A DNA stretch of 64,000 nt from Leadbetterella lacunae (GTDB lineage Bacteria; Bacteroidota; Bacteroidia; Cytophagales; Spirosomataceae), in NCBI RefSeq assembly GCF_042649125.1, contig NZ_JBHRYQ010000001.1, positions 372,001 to 436,000 on the forward strand. The letters run 5' to 3'. This document shows, one piece after another, positions 53,952 to 62,967 of this stretch (positions are counted from its first letter, which is position 1; every line of letters begins with the position of its first letter). The notes beneath the pieces are model-generated. The model ran no database searches, was not told the origin of the DNA, and worked only from the letters and a program-made list of their open reading frames with translations. The translations under genes were made by a program, and so were the position numbers.

Positions 53952-56417
53952 TCAGTTTGTCGTTACCTCATACACTTTGCCACTTTCTGTTTTAAATATA
54001 GTCCTGAAGTATGGGTTGCCGTTAATTATTACTTTTGAAACCTCTGTTTTTGCATTTTTTATTATTAAATTTTCTTTCGTTTGAAGCACACAGGTGTTGC
54101 CGAGTTTTGATTTTATTGTGGCGGTTTTTAGTTCTCCTTTTGACCAATTCATGTTTACTTCAAAGCCACCTCTTGCCACTAAGCCACTTACGGTGCCGTC
54201 GCTCCATTGTGTGGGCAATGCCGGTAGCAGCTGCACAATGTTTTTGTAACTCTGAATTAGCATCTCTGAAACGCCGGCCGTAAACCCAAAGTTGGCGTCC
54301 ATTTGAAAGGGCGGGTGGCTCCCAAATAAGTTTGGATTTGTACATTTCACCAACACTCTATTCACGTTGTCAAGGGCGTTTTCGGAATCCAGCAAACGGG
54401 CATATAGACTTATCAGCCAAGCGGCACTCCATCCCGTATGGCCGCCACCGTTTGCCAATCTAAAATTAAGCGATTTTTTCGCTGCTGCTGCCAAGTCGGG
54501 TGTATCTAAAACGTTTATTTGTGAACCCGGATGCAAGGCAAATAAATGCGACATGTGGCGGTGCCCTGCGTCTGCTTCCTCAAATGGAATCGCCCATTCC
54601 AGAAGTCTTCCATCTTCTCCAATTTTTGAGCCAAGTAGTTGCTTTTGAGCTTCTGAAACCTCATTAACAAAATCGTCTTTTATACCCAATTCTTTTGACA
54701 CCAATATGAAATCATCAAATAAACTCCAAATCACCTGTTGGTCGTGTGTAGGCCCCATACTTATTTGATTTTTAGTGCCTTCTGGTGTTATAAACGAGTT
54801 TTCAGGAGACGCCGCAGGTCCTGAAACCAAGAGGCCTGTTTTGGGGTCTTTGACTAACCAACTAAGCGAAAACGCTACCGAAGATTTCAAAACTGGATAC
54901 ATTTTTTTAAGGAAATCTTTGTCGCCCGTAAAAGCATAGTGCTCGGCTATATGTTGGCAAATCCATGCTCCGGCTCCAGTGTGCATGCCCCAGCTGGCGG
55001 CCTCGCCTGGGGAGGTGTAGCCCCAAACATTGGTGATGGGATGCACCACCCAGCCGTTGGCGTGATAATGTGTTTTTGCGGTTTTTGTACCCGGTTCTAC
55101 CAAAGACGAAATGAGATCAAATAAGGGCAAGTGCATTTCGGGTAAATTGGCTACTTCCACCGGCCAATAGTTCATCTGCAAATTGATGTTGGTGTGGTAG
55201 TCGCCGTTCCACGCGGTCTTTATTTTATTGCTCCATATTCCTTGCAAATTGGCAGGTAAAGTACCTGGGCGAGACGAAGAAATTATCAAATATCGGCCAT
55301 ATTGAAACATGAGTTCTACCAAGTGCGGGTCGTTTTGAGAATCCTTAAAAGCGGCGAGTCTTTCGTCTGTCGGTATCAAGTCCTTCTCCGCTTTTGATAG
55401 TTCAATATTCACTCGCGAATAGTATTTTTGGTAGTCGCTGATATGCTCTTTTAATAATTGCTCATACGTCTTTTTTGAGGATTTTTCGAGGTTTATCTTG
55501 GTGATTGTTTTATAGTCTCGCCCTTTGTAAGTCGGGTATTCAAGTTTGTAATCTGTTGATGCTGAAAGATAAAGGATTACTTCGTCTGCATTAGTAAAGG
55601 TCAATTTTCCGTCTTTACACGTGAGTGTTCCATTTTTACAAACGGCTTTTAGTCGGGCCATATATTGCAGTCCGTCACCACCTTTTCCGTCAGAAAGTGC
55701 ACCGCTCATTACGAGCTCATTTCCCTCCGAAAATGTTGTGAATCTTTCGGGTCTGTCCATGCTGCATCTAAACGATATTTTGCCTTTTTTGTCGGCCGTA
55801 AACTTAGCCACCATTACCTGGTCTGGGGAGCTTGTAAATATTTCCCTTTTGAAATTTACACCGTTTTGTGTGTAGCTAACGCGTGCCACGGCATCGGTCA
55901 AATCCAGCTCTCGGTGGTAGTTTTGATAAGCATCTGTCTTATTGAAATCTAACCATAAGTCGCCCATTGTCTGAAAACTTCCAAAAGGCACTTTATAGCC
56001 TTGGCCTTTGCCTGAGCCGCTGCCGATACAAACTTGAGTTTTGTTGGTGAGTTCGGTGGCTTCTTTGTATTTGCCCTGAAACAGTAAGTTTCTGATTTCG
56101 GCCAAGGAGTTAAACGCCTCCGGATTGTCGCTATCCTGCGGGCTGCCCGACCACATACTTTCTTCGTTGAGTTGTATTCTTTCCTTGTTTACATCTCCAA
56201 ATACCATCACGCCCAGAGAACCATTTCCAAGCGGTAAAGCTTTGAGCCATTCGGCGTCGTCTTTGTAGGTGCTTATATCATCTTTTATGGTAGCGTTTGC
56301 TGGAGTCTTGTACCACAGTTTCATCGATTTGCTTTTAGATGGAGATTGTGCTTGTATTTTTTCGATAGAAATTAAAACAAAAAATCCGCTAAGTAGGATT
56401 AGTAAGCTTTTTTTCAT
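53952..56417 (-). CDS. GH95 alpha-L-fucosidase/galactosidase-like enzyme
   Basis: 821 residues with a signal peptide (KKSLLILLSGFFVLISIEKIQAQ). GH95 blocks: LWYKTPANA, LPLGNGSLGVMVFGDVNKE and IQLNEESMWSGSP at the N-terminal beta domain; the (alpha/alpha)6 catalytic region has NINLQMNYWPVEVANLPEMH and GHTGWSAAWLISLYARL. GH95 releases alpha-1,2-linked L-fucose or L-galactose. Within this sugar region it would act on fucosylated pectin or xyloglucan. Single gene, ATG start. Confidence 0.95.
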   Translation of the reverse strand: MKKSLLILLSGFFVLISIEKIQAQSPSKSKSMKLWYKTPANATIKDDISTYKDDAEWLKALPLGNGSLGVMVFGDVNKERIQLNEESMWSGSPQDSDNPEAFNSLAEIRNLLFQGKYKEATELTNKTQVCIGSGSGKGQGYKVPFGSFQTMGDLWLDFNKTDAYQNYHRELDLTDAVARVSYTQNGVNFKREIFTSSPDQVMVAKFTADKKGKISFRCSMDRPERFTTFSEGNELVMSGALSDGKGGDGLQYMARLKAVCKNGTLTCKDGKLTFTNADEVILYLSASTDYKLEYPTYKGRDYKTITKINLEKSSKKTYEQLLKEHISDYQKYYSRVNIELSKAEKDLIPTDERLAAFKDSQNDPHLVELMFQYGRYLIISSSRPGTLPANLQGIWSNKIKTAWNGDYHTNINLQMNYWPVEVANLPEMHLPLFDLISSLVEPGTKTAKTHYHANGWVVHPITNVWGYTSPGEAASWGMHTGAGAWICQHIAEHYAFTGDKDFLKKMYPVLKSSVAFSLSWLVKDPKTGLLVSGPAASPENSFITPEGTKNQISMGPTHDQQVIWSLFDDFILVSKELGIKDDFVNEVSEAQKQLLGSKIGEDGRLLEWAIPFEEADAGHRHMSHLFALHPGSQINVLDTPDLAAAAKKSLNFRLANGGGHTGWSAAWLISLYARLLDSENALDNVNRVLVKCTNPNLFGSHPPFQMDANFGFTAGVSEMLIQSYKNIVQLLPALPTQWSDGTVSGLVARGGFEVNMNWSKGELKTATIKSKLGNTCVLQTKENLIIKNAKTEVSKVIINGNPYFRTIFKTESGKVYEVTTN

Positions 56418-56601
56418 GGCTGAATGTTTTAAGGTATAAAAACTTAAAGTTATAGGTTAAAAATGGAATCACAAAAACTCGTATCTGGGTACTTTTTTTT
56501 GACATTCAAAAGTTTAGGTTCATTTTATCTTAGTAATTAGTTCATTTTTTAATAATTGTACAATTTGAATATTTCTTAAATTCAGGCTCTAATTATATTT
56601 T

Positions 56602-56612
56602 AGTTTTTTTAT
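56602..56612. repeat. 11 bp target duplication, left
   Basis: AGTTTTTTTAT, exact match to 56946-56956. Confidence 0.85.
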
Positions 56613-56945
56613 ACTGTCAAACGGGTAAAAAAAATAGAAAATAAATCTTTACATCGCCCTGCACTGTTTGAGCACTGTTAAAATTCTTTTGGGTGGTATA
56701 TTTTATTAGAACATTGACAACAAGAATTTTAATTGTGCGAGTTTGCAGGACGGTCGGCCGCTGCCGTGCGGTTTTTTTTGCTCCGTTTTTTTTGAAGGGT
56801 CCGGCCTACCGGAAAAATGGAGGCCCCGCTGGCAGGCGACCCAGTAAATGAAAGGGGGGTGTTTTTCAAAATGATTAAAAAAATGGCTTCAATGATAGGT
56901 TTTAGCTATGTTTTCTTTAAAAATAAAAGTTAACCGTTTGACAGT
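56613..56945 (+). mobile_element. miniature inverted-repeat element, copy C (333 bp)
   Basis: Same orientation and ends as copy A (ACTGTCAAACGG ... CCGTTTGACAGT, perfect 12 bp inverted repeat here). Contains the TCCGG-CCTA-CCGGA hairpin at 56800-56813. No ORF. It sits about 190 bp before the RLP operon, flanked by an exact 11 bp duplication. Confidence 0.92.
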
Positions 56946-56956
56946 AGTTTTTTTAT
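56946..56956. repeat. 11 bp target duplication, right
   Basis: AGTTTTTTTAT, partner of 56602-56612. Confidence 0.85.
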
Positions 56957-57109
56957 AAATATTAAAGCGAAGAATTTTTTCCTTTTCAATCAATTGCATT
57001 ATTTAGCATAAGTTTTTTCAGAATTTAAAGTTTCTTATTTTGTTTATAGCGAAGAAATTACCTGTTTTTTTTAACGCAAATCATTTCTAAAAAGCAATCA
57101 ATTATATTT

Positions 57110-57117
57110 TATATTTG
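57110..57117 (+). promoter_or_regulatory. candidate -7 box of the RLP operon
   Basis: TATATTTG matches TAnnTTTG and is 15 bp before the ATG. No clear -33 TTTG lies at the expected distance. Confidence 0.4.
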
Positions 57118-57132
57118 TGCAAAAATTGGACA

Positions 57133-58374
57133 ATGGAAAGAATTACTGCAACGTATTATATAGAAACTCCCTACGAGGTAGCGAAAGCTGCGGCGGTTTT
57201 AGCAGGTGAGCAATCTTCAGGGACTTTTGTGGCTGTTCCTAACGAAACCGAAGAGTTAAAGCAACGCTTTGCTGCTCGGGTAGAAAGTATTGAGCACCTT
57301 CAAACCGTTTGGGAGCCAGCCATACCGGGTGCAAGAAGCAAAGACGGCAATTACCGTAGGGCAATAGTAAAAGTAAGTTGGAGTATAGAAAACTTCGGGT
57401 ATAATCTGCCAGTTTTGATTTCCACTCTCCAAGGAAATCTATATGAAATCACGCAGTTTACAGGTCTAAAGTTAATGGACATTGATTTTCCGGAGAGTTT
57501 TGTGAAGCACTACGCTGGGGCAAAGTTTGGCGTAGCGGGTTGTAGAGAGTTAACTAAGGTATACGAGCGTCCTTTGATAGGAACCATTATAAAGCCATCT
57601 ATAGGCATGAGTCCGGAGCAAACGGCTCGTATAGTAAAAACTTTGGCCGAAGCCGGAATAGACTTTGTGAAAGACGATGAACTGATGAGCTCTGCCGCGA
57701 ATTCACAATTTGAAGATCGACTAAATGCCGTAATGAATGTGATAAACGCAAATGCAGACAAGACTGGAAAAAAAGTCATGTACGCATTTAACATCAGCGG
57801 CGAAACAGACGAAATGCACGACCGCTACGAAAAGATAGTAAACGCTGGCGGCACCTGTGCCATGGTAAGCATAAACACAGTAGGGATGTCTGCCACCAAA
57901 AAGATATGCGACCAAGGAGCATTGGCCATTCACGGCCACCGAAACGGCTGGGGAATGATGAACCGACACCCGCTTTTAGGCATAGATTTCAAGGCCTATC
58001 AAAAACTTTGGCGTCTCGTTGGGGTAGATCAACTGCACGTAAACGGCATACAAAATAAGTTTTGGGAAACCGACGACAGCGTGGTAAACTCTATCCAATC
58101 GCTCAAAGAACCTTTATTTCAACATAAAAATATTTTGCCGGTGGTGTCTTCTGGGCAGTGGGGCGGACAGGCGTTTGAAACCTACCGAAGAACCCAAACT
58201 GTAGACTTGCTTTATATGGCTGGTGGCGGCATCATGGCACATCCGATGGGAGCAGCAGCTGGGGTAGTAGCCCTGCAGCAAGCATGGAAAGCCACTGTAG
58301 ACGGTTTGACTTTAGACGAAGCCAGAAAACTATATACGGAATTTGATAAAGCCGCCGAAAAATTTGGAAAATAA
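57133..58374 (+). CDS. RuBisCO-like protein, likely 3-oxo-isoapionate-phosphate enzyme
   Basis: 413 residues from the ATG at 57133, a full RLP length. N-terminal ferredoxin-like domain, then a TIM barrel. Active-site equivalents are kept: K154 in GTIIKPSIG (RuBisCO K175), K180-D-D-E183 in GIDFVKDDEL (K201, D203, E204), IHGHRNG (H294 region) and SSGQWGG plus MAGGGIM for phosphate binding. RLPs next to DUF1537 kinases include OiaT (3-oxo-isoapionate-4-phosphate transcarboxylase/hydrolase) and OiaX (decarboxylase) of D-apiose breakdown. Which one is not resolved; it is not a CO2-fixing RuBisCO. The kinase gene starts 10 bp later. Confidence 0.8.
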   Translation: MERITATYYIETPYEVAKAAAVLAGEQSSGTFVAVPNETEELKQRFAARVESIEHLQTVWEPAIPGARSKDGNYRRAIVKVSWSIENFGYNLPVLISTLQGNLYEITQFTGLKLMDIDFPESFVKHYAGAKFGVAGCRELTKVYERPLIGTIIKPSIGMSPEQTARIVKTLAEAGIDFVKDDELMSSAANSQFEDRLNAVMNVINANADKTGKKVMYAFNISGETDEMHDRYEKIVNAGGTCAMVSINTVGMSATKKICDQGALAIHGHRNGWGMMNRHPLLGIDFKAYQKLWRLVGVDQLHVNGIQNKFWETDDSVVNSIQSLKEPLFQHKNILPVVSSGQWGGQAFETYRRTQTVDLLYMAGGGIMAHPMGAAAGVVALQQAWKATVDGLTLDEARKLYTEFDKAAEKFGK

Positions 58375-58384
58375 TAGAAGCATT

Positions 58385-59671
58385 ATGAATCCATTACTTT
58401 TAGCATTTTACGGCGATGATTTTACAGGTTCAACCGACGCATTGGAATTTATTACCACAGCCGGTGCCAAAAGTATCTTGTTCATAGAGCCGCCCACGCC
58501 CGAAACTTTAGCCGCTTTTCCAAACCTCAGAGCCTTTGGTGTAGCAGGGAAAACCCGTGCTTTGGCTCCCAAAGAAATGGAGGAAGTGCTTATGGAGGCC
58601 TTTACGGCTATGAAAGTCATTAAGCCCAAACATGTGCATTACAAAGTCTGCAGTACTTTTGATTCTTCTGATTTGGTGGGCAGTATCGGCAAAGCCATAG
58701 ACTGCGGTTTGGCCGTATTTCAAAATAAATTAATACCTGTAATAGGTGGCACACCCGCACTTGGTCGCTACTGCGTTTTTGGTAATTTGTTTGCTCAAAT
58801 GGGCATTGGCAGTGGGGGAGAGGTGTATCGTTTAGACCGCCACCCTTCTATGAGTAAACACCCGGTTACGCCATCGTCTGAAAGCGATTTGCGGGTGCAT
58901 TTGTCAAAGCAAACTTCTGAGAAAATTGGGAGCATAGACTTCGTGAAAATGCAGCTGCCATTTGTAAACTGGACAGATAAATTAGGTAACGAGAACGTGG
59001 TGTTGATAGATGCTCTCTACAACGAGCAAATGACAAAAATTGGAGCTTTTTTAGAAAATTTAGCTAAAGAAGATTCTACCTTGTTTTCGGTAGGTGGCTC
59101 CGGGGTAGAAATGGCCTTGGGAGCATTTTGGCAAGAAGAAATGGTTTTAAATCCCATGCAAGAGTGGTCGCCTATGCAGCCTTCCGAAAAACTTTTGGTG
59201 GTTTCAGGGAGCTGTTCGCCCGTGAGTGCAGGACAGATTGTATACGCAAAAAATCATAGATTTGATGAGATAATCATAGATGCGGCGGCTATTTGTGAAA
59301 ATGACGAGGTTGATGCTGAGGTTTTTGAAGTTTTGAAAGCCAAGTTTAAGGTTTCGGACAAAATAATAGTACATACCGGAAATAAAAAAACGGGTAATTT
59401 GCCTTCTGAAATATTGGGCAAAGCCTTGGGTTTAATCGCTAAATATGCGGCCGAACATTGTGATATCAAACGAATAGTGGTGGCAGGTGGCGATACCAGT
59501 AGTTATGCGGCCAGGGCCATGGAAATAACAGCGGTGGAAATGATTGCCCCCGTAGTGAAAGGAGCACCACTGTGCAGGGCGTATTCGGATAATCAAGTGA
59601 TAGACGGATTAGAAGTGAATTTTAAAGGCGGACAGGTTGGCGGCGAAAACTATTTTACCTTGTTTGTGTAG
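58385..59671 (+). CDS. DUF1537 four-carbon acid-sugar kinase, OiaK-like
   Basis: 428 residues from the ATG at 58385. N-terminal substrate domain begins LAFYGDDFTGSTDALEF and the C-terminal nucleotide domain has VSGSCSPVSAGQI and VAGGDTSSYAARAM, both defining DUF1537 (four-carbon acid sugar kinase). OiaK phosphorylates 3-oxo-isoapionate before the RLP step. Adjacent to the RLP gene, it should make that enzyme's substrate. The exact substrate needs an assay. Confidence 0.85.
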   Translation: MNPLLLAFYGDDFTGSTDALEFITTAGAKSILFIEPPTPETLAAFPNLRAFGVAGKTRALAPKEMEEVLMEAFTAMKVIKPKHVHYKVCSTFDSSDLVGSIGKAIDCGLAVFQNKLIPVIGGTPALGRYCVFGNLFAQMGIGSGGEVYRLDRHPSMSKHPVTPSSESDLRVHLSKQTSEKIGSIDFVKMQLPFVNWTDKLGNENVVLIDALYNEQMTKIGAFLENLAKEDSTLFSVGGSGVEMALGAFWQEEMVLNPMQEWSPMQPSEKLLVVSGSCSPVSAGQIVYAKNHRFDEIIIDAAAICENDEVDAEVFEVLKAKFKVSDKIIVHTGNKKTGNLPSEILGKALGLIAKYAAEHCDIKRIVVAGGDTSSYAARAMEITAVEMIAPVVKGAPLCRAYSDNQVIDGLEVNFKGGQVGGENYFTLFV

Positions 59672-59745
59672 CAAAAGGCAGCATCTAAAAAGACATTTTT
59701 TTGATTATTAAACCAAGCCTTTCTAATCAAATTAAATTAAAAAAA

Positions 59746-60435
59746 ATGTCTATGTCTACCGATACCCAAGTAAACCAACAAAAAACACTAGGCCTGATTC
59801 ACACATCAGCTACACTTGTTCCGCTTTTTGCTGAGCTTTGTACCAAATATTTGCCAAACGTAAAGGTGTTTAACATCGTAGACGATAGCCTTATCAAAAA
59901 CACGATTGCCTGTGGTGAACTTACCAAATCAACCTCCGTACGCGTTGTAAACTATGCCGAGTCCGCCAAAGAAGCAGGGGCAGACTATGTGCTATATACG
60001 TGTTCGTCTATTGGGCCAGCCGTAGAAATAGCCGCGAGTTTACAAGACATTCCGGTGCTGCGAGTAGACCAGCCCATGGCAGACAAAGCCGTGCAGATTG
60101 GAAGCAAAATAGGCGTTATAGCCACCCTTAATACTACTCTTGAGCCCACCTCAGACTTGGTGCTTAGGCGTGCAAAAGCTGCGGGAAAAGAAATAGAATT
60201 AACCGCTGTACTGTGCGAAGGAGCTTTTGAGGCCCTTATGAGTGGTGATGCAGCCACCCACGACCAAAAAGTAGGCGATGCCCTGAAAGAATTATCCCAA
60301 AAGGTAGATGTGATTTTATTGGCTCAAGCCAGCATGGCTAGGGTTGTAGACCAACTTTCAGAAGCAGATAAAACGGTGCCAATTTTGGCCAGTCCAACCA
60401 TCGCTTTGGAATATTTGGCTTCGGTTATTGGCTGA
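59746..60435 (+). CDS. Asp/Glu-racemase-fold protein of the RLP operon
   Basis: 229 residues from the ATG at 59746; the longer frame starts at TTG. The racemase-superfamily first-half motif is VLYTCSSIGPAV with one Cys; the second-half motif reads LLAQASMARV, where a two-base racemase would have a Cys. One-Cys members include decarboxylases and isomerases, so a racemase is not assured. It follows the kinase by 74 bp and may process an acid intermediate of the same pathway. Confidence 0.8.
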   Translation: MSMSTDTQVNQQKTLGLIHTSATLVPLFAELCTKYLPNVKVFNIVDDSLIKNTIACGELTKSTSVRVVNYAESAKEAGADYVLYTCSSIGPAVEIAASLQDIPVLRVDQPMADKAVQIGSKIGVIATLNTTLEPTSDLVLRRAKAAGKEIELTAVLCEGAFEALMSGDAATHDQKVGDALKELSQKVDVILLAQASMARVVDQLSEADKTVPILASPTIALEYLASVIG

Positions 60436-60535
60436 TTTTTATTTGTTTACATTTCATTTGTTAGCTGTCTTTTTTTTGATAAAACATTGATAGTGAGTCT
60501 TCTGTTTTGAATATTGATGTTTTTTTACTCAAAAT

Positions 60536-60543
60536 TAATTTTG
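60536..60543 (+). promoter_or_regulatory. candidate internal -7 box before the BASS gene
   Basis: TAATTTTG matches TAnnTTTG, 29 bp before the ATG. A TTTG at 60506-60509 is slightly too far away for a clean -33 box. Confidence 0.3.
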
Positions 60544-60571
60544 TTAAAACGCTTAGTTTTTAAAATATAAC

Positions 60572-61843
60572 ATGAAAAAAACGCAACAGGTAGGTTTAAT
60601 AGTTTTTGTGATTACCTTGTTTCTTACACTAGCGGGTGTGGTACTAAACAAGCCCACGCTGTATACCTATTGCGGCCTTATTTCTGCCATTGCTTTGGCG
60701 TATGGCATCCCGGTTATAGAAACTCTTAAAGGCTATCAATACACCTTGTGGATTATTGCGGCGGTGGTGGCAGGTATGCTATTTCCGCAGGCGTTTGGTA
60801 CAGTGGGTGGCATAAACCTGAGAGATAAAACCCTCATTTTGGTTATAATACAGTTGGTTATGCTCGGCATGGGAACACATATGAGTCTCCATGATTTTAA
60901 AAGTTTGGCCACTACTGGCAAAGGCGTGTTGGTAGCACTTTTCTGTCAGTTTACCATAATGCCCCTCATGGGCTTTTTGCTCACTAGAGTGTTTGATTTT
61001 GAACCCGAAATAGCAGCAGGCATAATTTTGATAGGCAGCTGTAGCAGCGGCATGGCCAGCAATGTTATGGTGTATTTGGCCAAAGCCAACCTTGTTTTGA
61101 GTGTTATCGTTACGGCCATGGCTACTTTGCTTTCCCCATTTTTAACGCCTTTTTTGATGAAAATGCTGGCAGGCACACTTATACATATCAATTTTATGGA
61201 CATGATGATCGAAATTGTGAAGATAGTCTTGGTGCCCATTGGAGCTGCTTTATTTCATGATTTTCTAAAAAATGCTACATCAAACCAATATAAAAAGTCA
61301 CTTTACGCGGTTATAGGCTGTGCCATCTGGATTGCTATAGTGGTGGTGTTTGTAGATCAAATTTCATCACTTGAAGCCAAACAAAGTTTTATATTGAGTG
61401 GCTTTATAGCCGGAGCCGCAGTGGCAGGTTTTGTGTATAATTTGCTTTATAAAAACTTCCTTGTTATCAATAAAATAATGCCTTACATCTCGATGTTTGG
61501 TATCATATATTTTACTACAGTAACCACCGCCGCGGGTAGAGACAACCTCATGAAAATCGGGTATTTGCTGTTTATGGCCTCTGTGATACACAACGCCGCA
61601 GGCTATTTCTTCGGGTATTGGTTTAGCCGTATGTTTGGAATGGACAAAAACAGCAGCAGGTCTATCGCGTTTGAGGTCGGTTTACAAAACGGAGGTATGG
61701 CGAGTGGCCTAGCCGGAAGTATGGGAAAACTAGGAACCGTAGGCCTGGCAGCTGCCGTATTTAGCCCGTGGATGAACATCAGCGGCAGCATATTAGCCAA
61801 CTACTGGAAAAAACATCAGGTAGCAGAGGAAGGGGTAAAGTAA
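60572..61843 (+). CDS. BASS-family (bile-acid:Na+ symporter) transporter
   Basis: 423 residues with about ten membrane segments. The core motif GIILIGSCSSGMASNVMVYLAKANLVLSV and the MATLLSPFLTPFLMK segment, with a second ExGLQNGGMASGLAG site, are typical of BASS symporters. It would import an organic anion, and its place after the RLP, kinase and racemase-fold genes suggests the substrate is an acid sugar of that pathway. Confidence 0.88.
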   Translation: MKKTQQVGLIVFVITLFLTLAGVVLNKPTLYTYCGLISAIALAYGIPVIETLKGYQYTLWIIAAVVAGMLFPQAFGTVGGINLRDKTLILVIIQLVMLGMGTHMSLHDFKSLATTGKGVLVALFCQFTIMPLMGFLLTRVFDFEPEIAAGIILIGSCSSGMASNVMVYLAKANLVLSVIVTAMATLLSPFLTPFLMKMLAGTLIHINFMDMMIEIVKIVLVPIGAALFHDFLKNATSNQYKKSLYAVIGCAIWIAIVVVFVDQISSLEAKQSFILSGFIAGAAVAGFVYNLLYKNFLVINKIMPYISMFGIIYFTTVTTAAGRDNLMKIGYLLFMASVIHNAAGYFFGYWFSRMFGMDKNSSRSIAFEVGLQNGGMASGLAGSMGKLGTVGLAAAVFSPWMNISGSILANYWKKHQVAEEGVK

Positions 61844-62001
61844 CTGAGTTTCCTTTTTGTTCTGATGATTTTAGATGGGTTAAATTAAGAATGTTTGCTA
61901 TTTTAGGATGTAATAACTCAATTTTTTACCTACACGGTTGATATTGTTTTTTTTACTTTTTGCACTTTAATACAAGAAAAAAAACCTTACTCATTTTTTA
62001 C

Positions 62002-62886
62002 TTATCGGTTAATAATTGGCTTTTTTCGATGATATGAAAAGTCTTTATTTACCCCTAATGAAAGTTCGTTAAAACTTTTTATCGAATAGAATCTCAAAAA
62101 AGTGGTAAGTGAATTAAATTGCCTACTAACTTCAATATTTGTTTCTATAAAATGCTTGTTTAAAGTAGATTTGGCCTCGATGTTTAACCGCAATGGTATT
62201 GAAGTATTTTTTTTAAAGCCCAATGTTGGCCCATATTTTATTTTATGATCAATTTGATTTCTTAAACTCCCTAACCCAACTATAAGTCCGATTTTTTTTA
62301 AATTAAGGTCTGTCGAAAAATTAAATGTGGATAAGTCAAGTTTTTGCTCGTATTCTAATTTTTTATAATTGAAGTTTATGTCAGCATCAAAATCGCAGGT
62401 TACAAACAAGTGATAAAGTCCAATACTTCCGTTTAAATAATTGTTACGCTTGAGGTCCGACTGATAGCTGAAAAATGTTTTAATCAATGGAAGCTTTTTT
62501 AGAGGCACAAATGAAAGGTTAAGTTGCCCTCCTAAGGGTGTATTTATCAATCCACTTAATAATCCAAATCCAATATTGTGATAATCAAACCAGTCTATAT
62601 TACAGCTTTCTTTTAAAATAATCGACAAATTAGATTGGCCATTTATTTTTACCTCTTTTGGTTGAAATCCAACCTCAGAAACTGTAAGGATTGCGTTTTC
62701 GTCGGTAACAGTCAATTCAAATTCTCCATAATTATTTGATATTGTTCCATTTGTTGTGCCTTTTTCAATTATCTGAGCTGGCAAACCTAGGTTGTCTGTT
62801 TTTGAAAGTACAAACCCTTTTATTTTGAACTGACAGAAACCCAAAATTGGAAACAGGAAAAGTAATATGGTATATATTTTCTTCAT
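62002..62886 (-). CDS. secreted protein with CarboxypepD_reg-like domain
   Basis: 294 residues, signal peptide (KKIYTILLFLFPILGFCQ), then a beta-sandwich (KIKGFVLSKTDNLGLPAQ, EFELTVTDENAILTVSEVGF) like the carboxypeptidase-regulatory domain at the start of TonB-linked proteins, then a beta-rich C-terminal part that could be a small outer-membrane barrel. No enzyme motif. Single minus-strand gene. Confidence 0.75.
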   Translation of the reverse strand: MKKIYTILLFLFPILGFCQFKIKGFVLSKTDNLGLPAQIIEKGTTNGTISNNYGEFELTVTDENAILTVSEVGFQPKEVKINGQSNLSIILKESCNIDWFDYHNIGFGLLSGLINTPLGGQLNLSFVPLKKLPLIKTFFSYQSDLKRNNYLNGSIGLYHLFVTCDFDADINFNYKKLEYEQKLDLSTFNFSTDLNLKKIGLIVGLGSLRNQIDHKIKYGPTLGFKKNTSIPLRLNIEAKSTLNKHFIETNIEVSRQFNSLTTFLRFYSIKSFNELSLGVNKDFSYHRKKPIINR

Positions 62887-62967
62887 TTAAGAAAGTCAAG
62901 TATTTGATTTTGCATCAATCAAAGGGTAATGAACGTTAAAATAGCACAGTATAAATTGTATTTTTTT

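Larger units (their letters stand above)
56418..57132. other. control region and miniature element before the RLP operon
   Basis: 715 bp without a gene. Copy C of the miniature element (56613-56945) fills the middle, and the candidate promoter at 57110-57117 lies immediately before the RLP start. Confidence 0.55.

Noticed and set aside
54035..55952. Plus-strand frames across GH95
   Set aside because: Antisense shadows of a full-length GH95 gene.
57133..58374. True RuBisCO large subunit with Calvin cycle
   Set aside because: The sequence and neighbours fit RuBisCO-like proteins; no phosphoribulokinase or small subunit gene is present.
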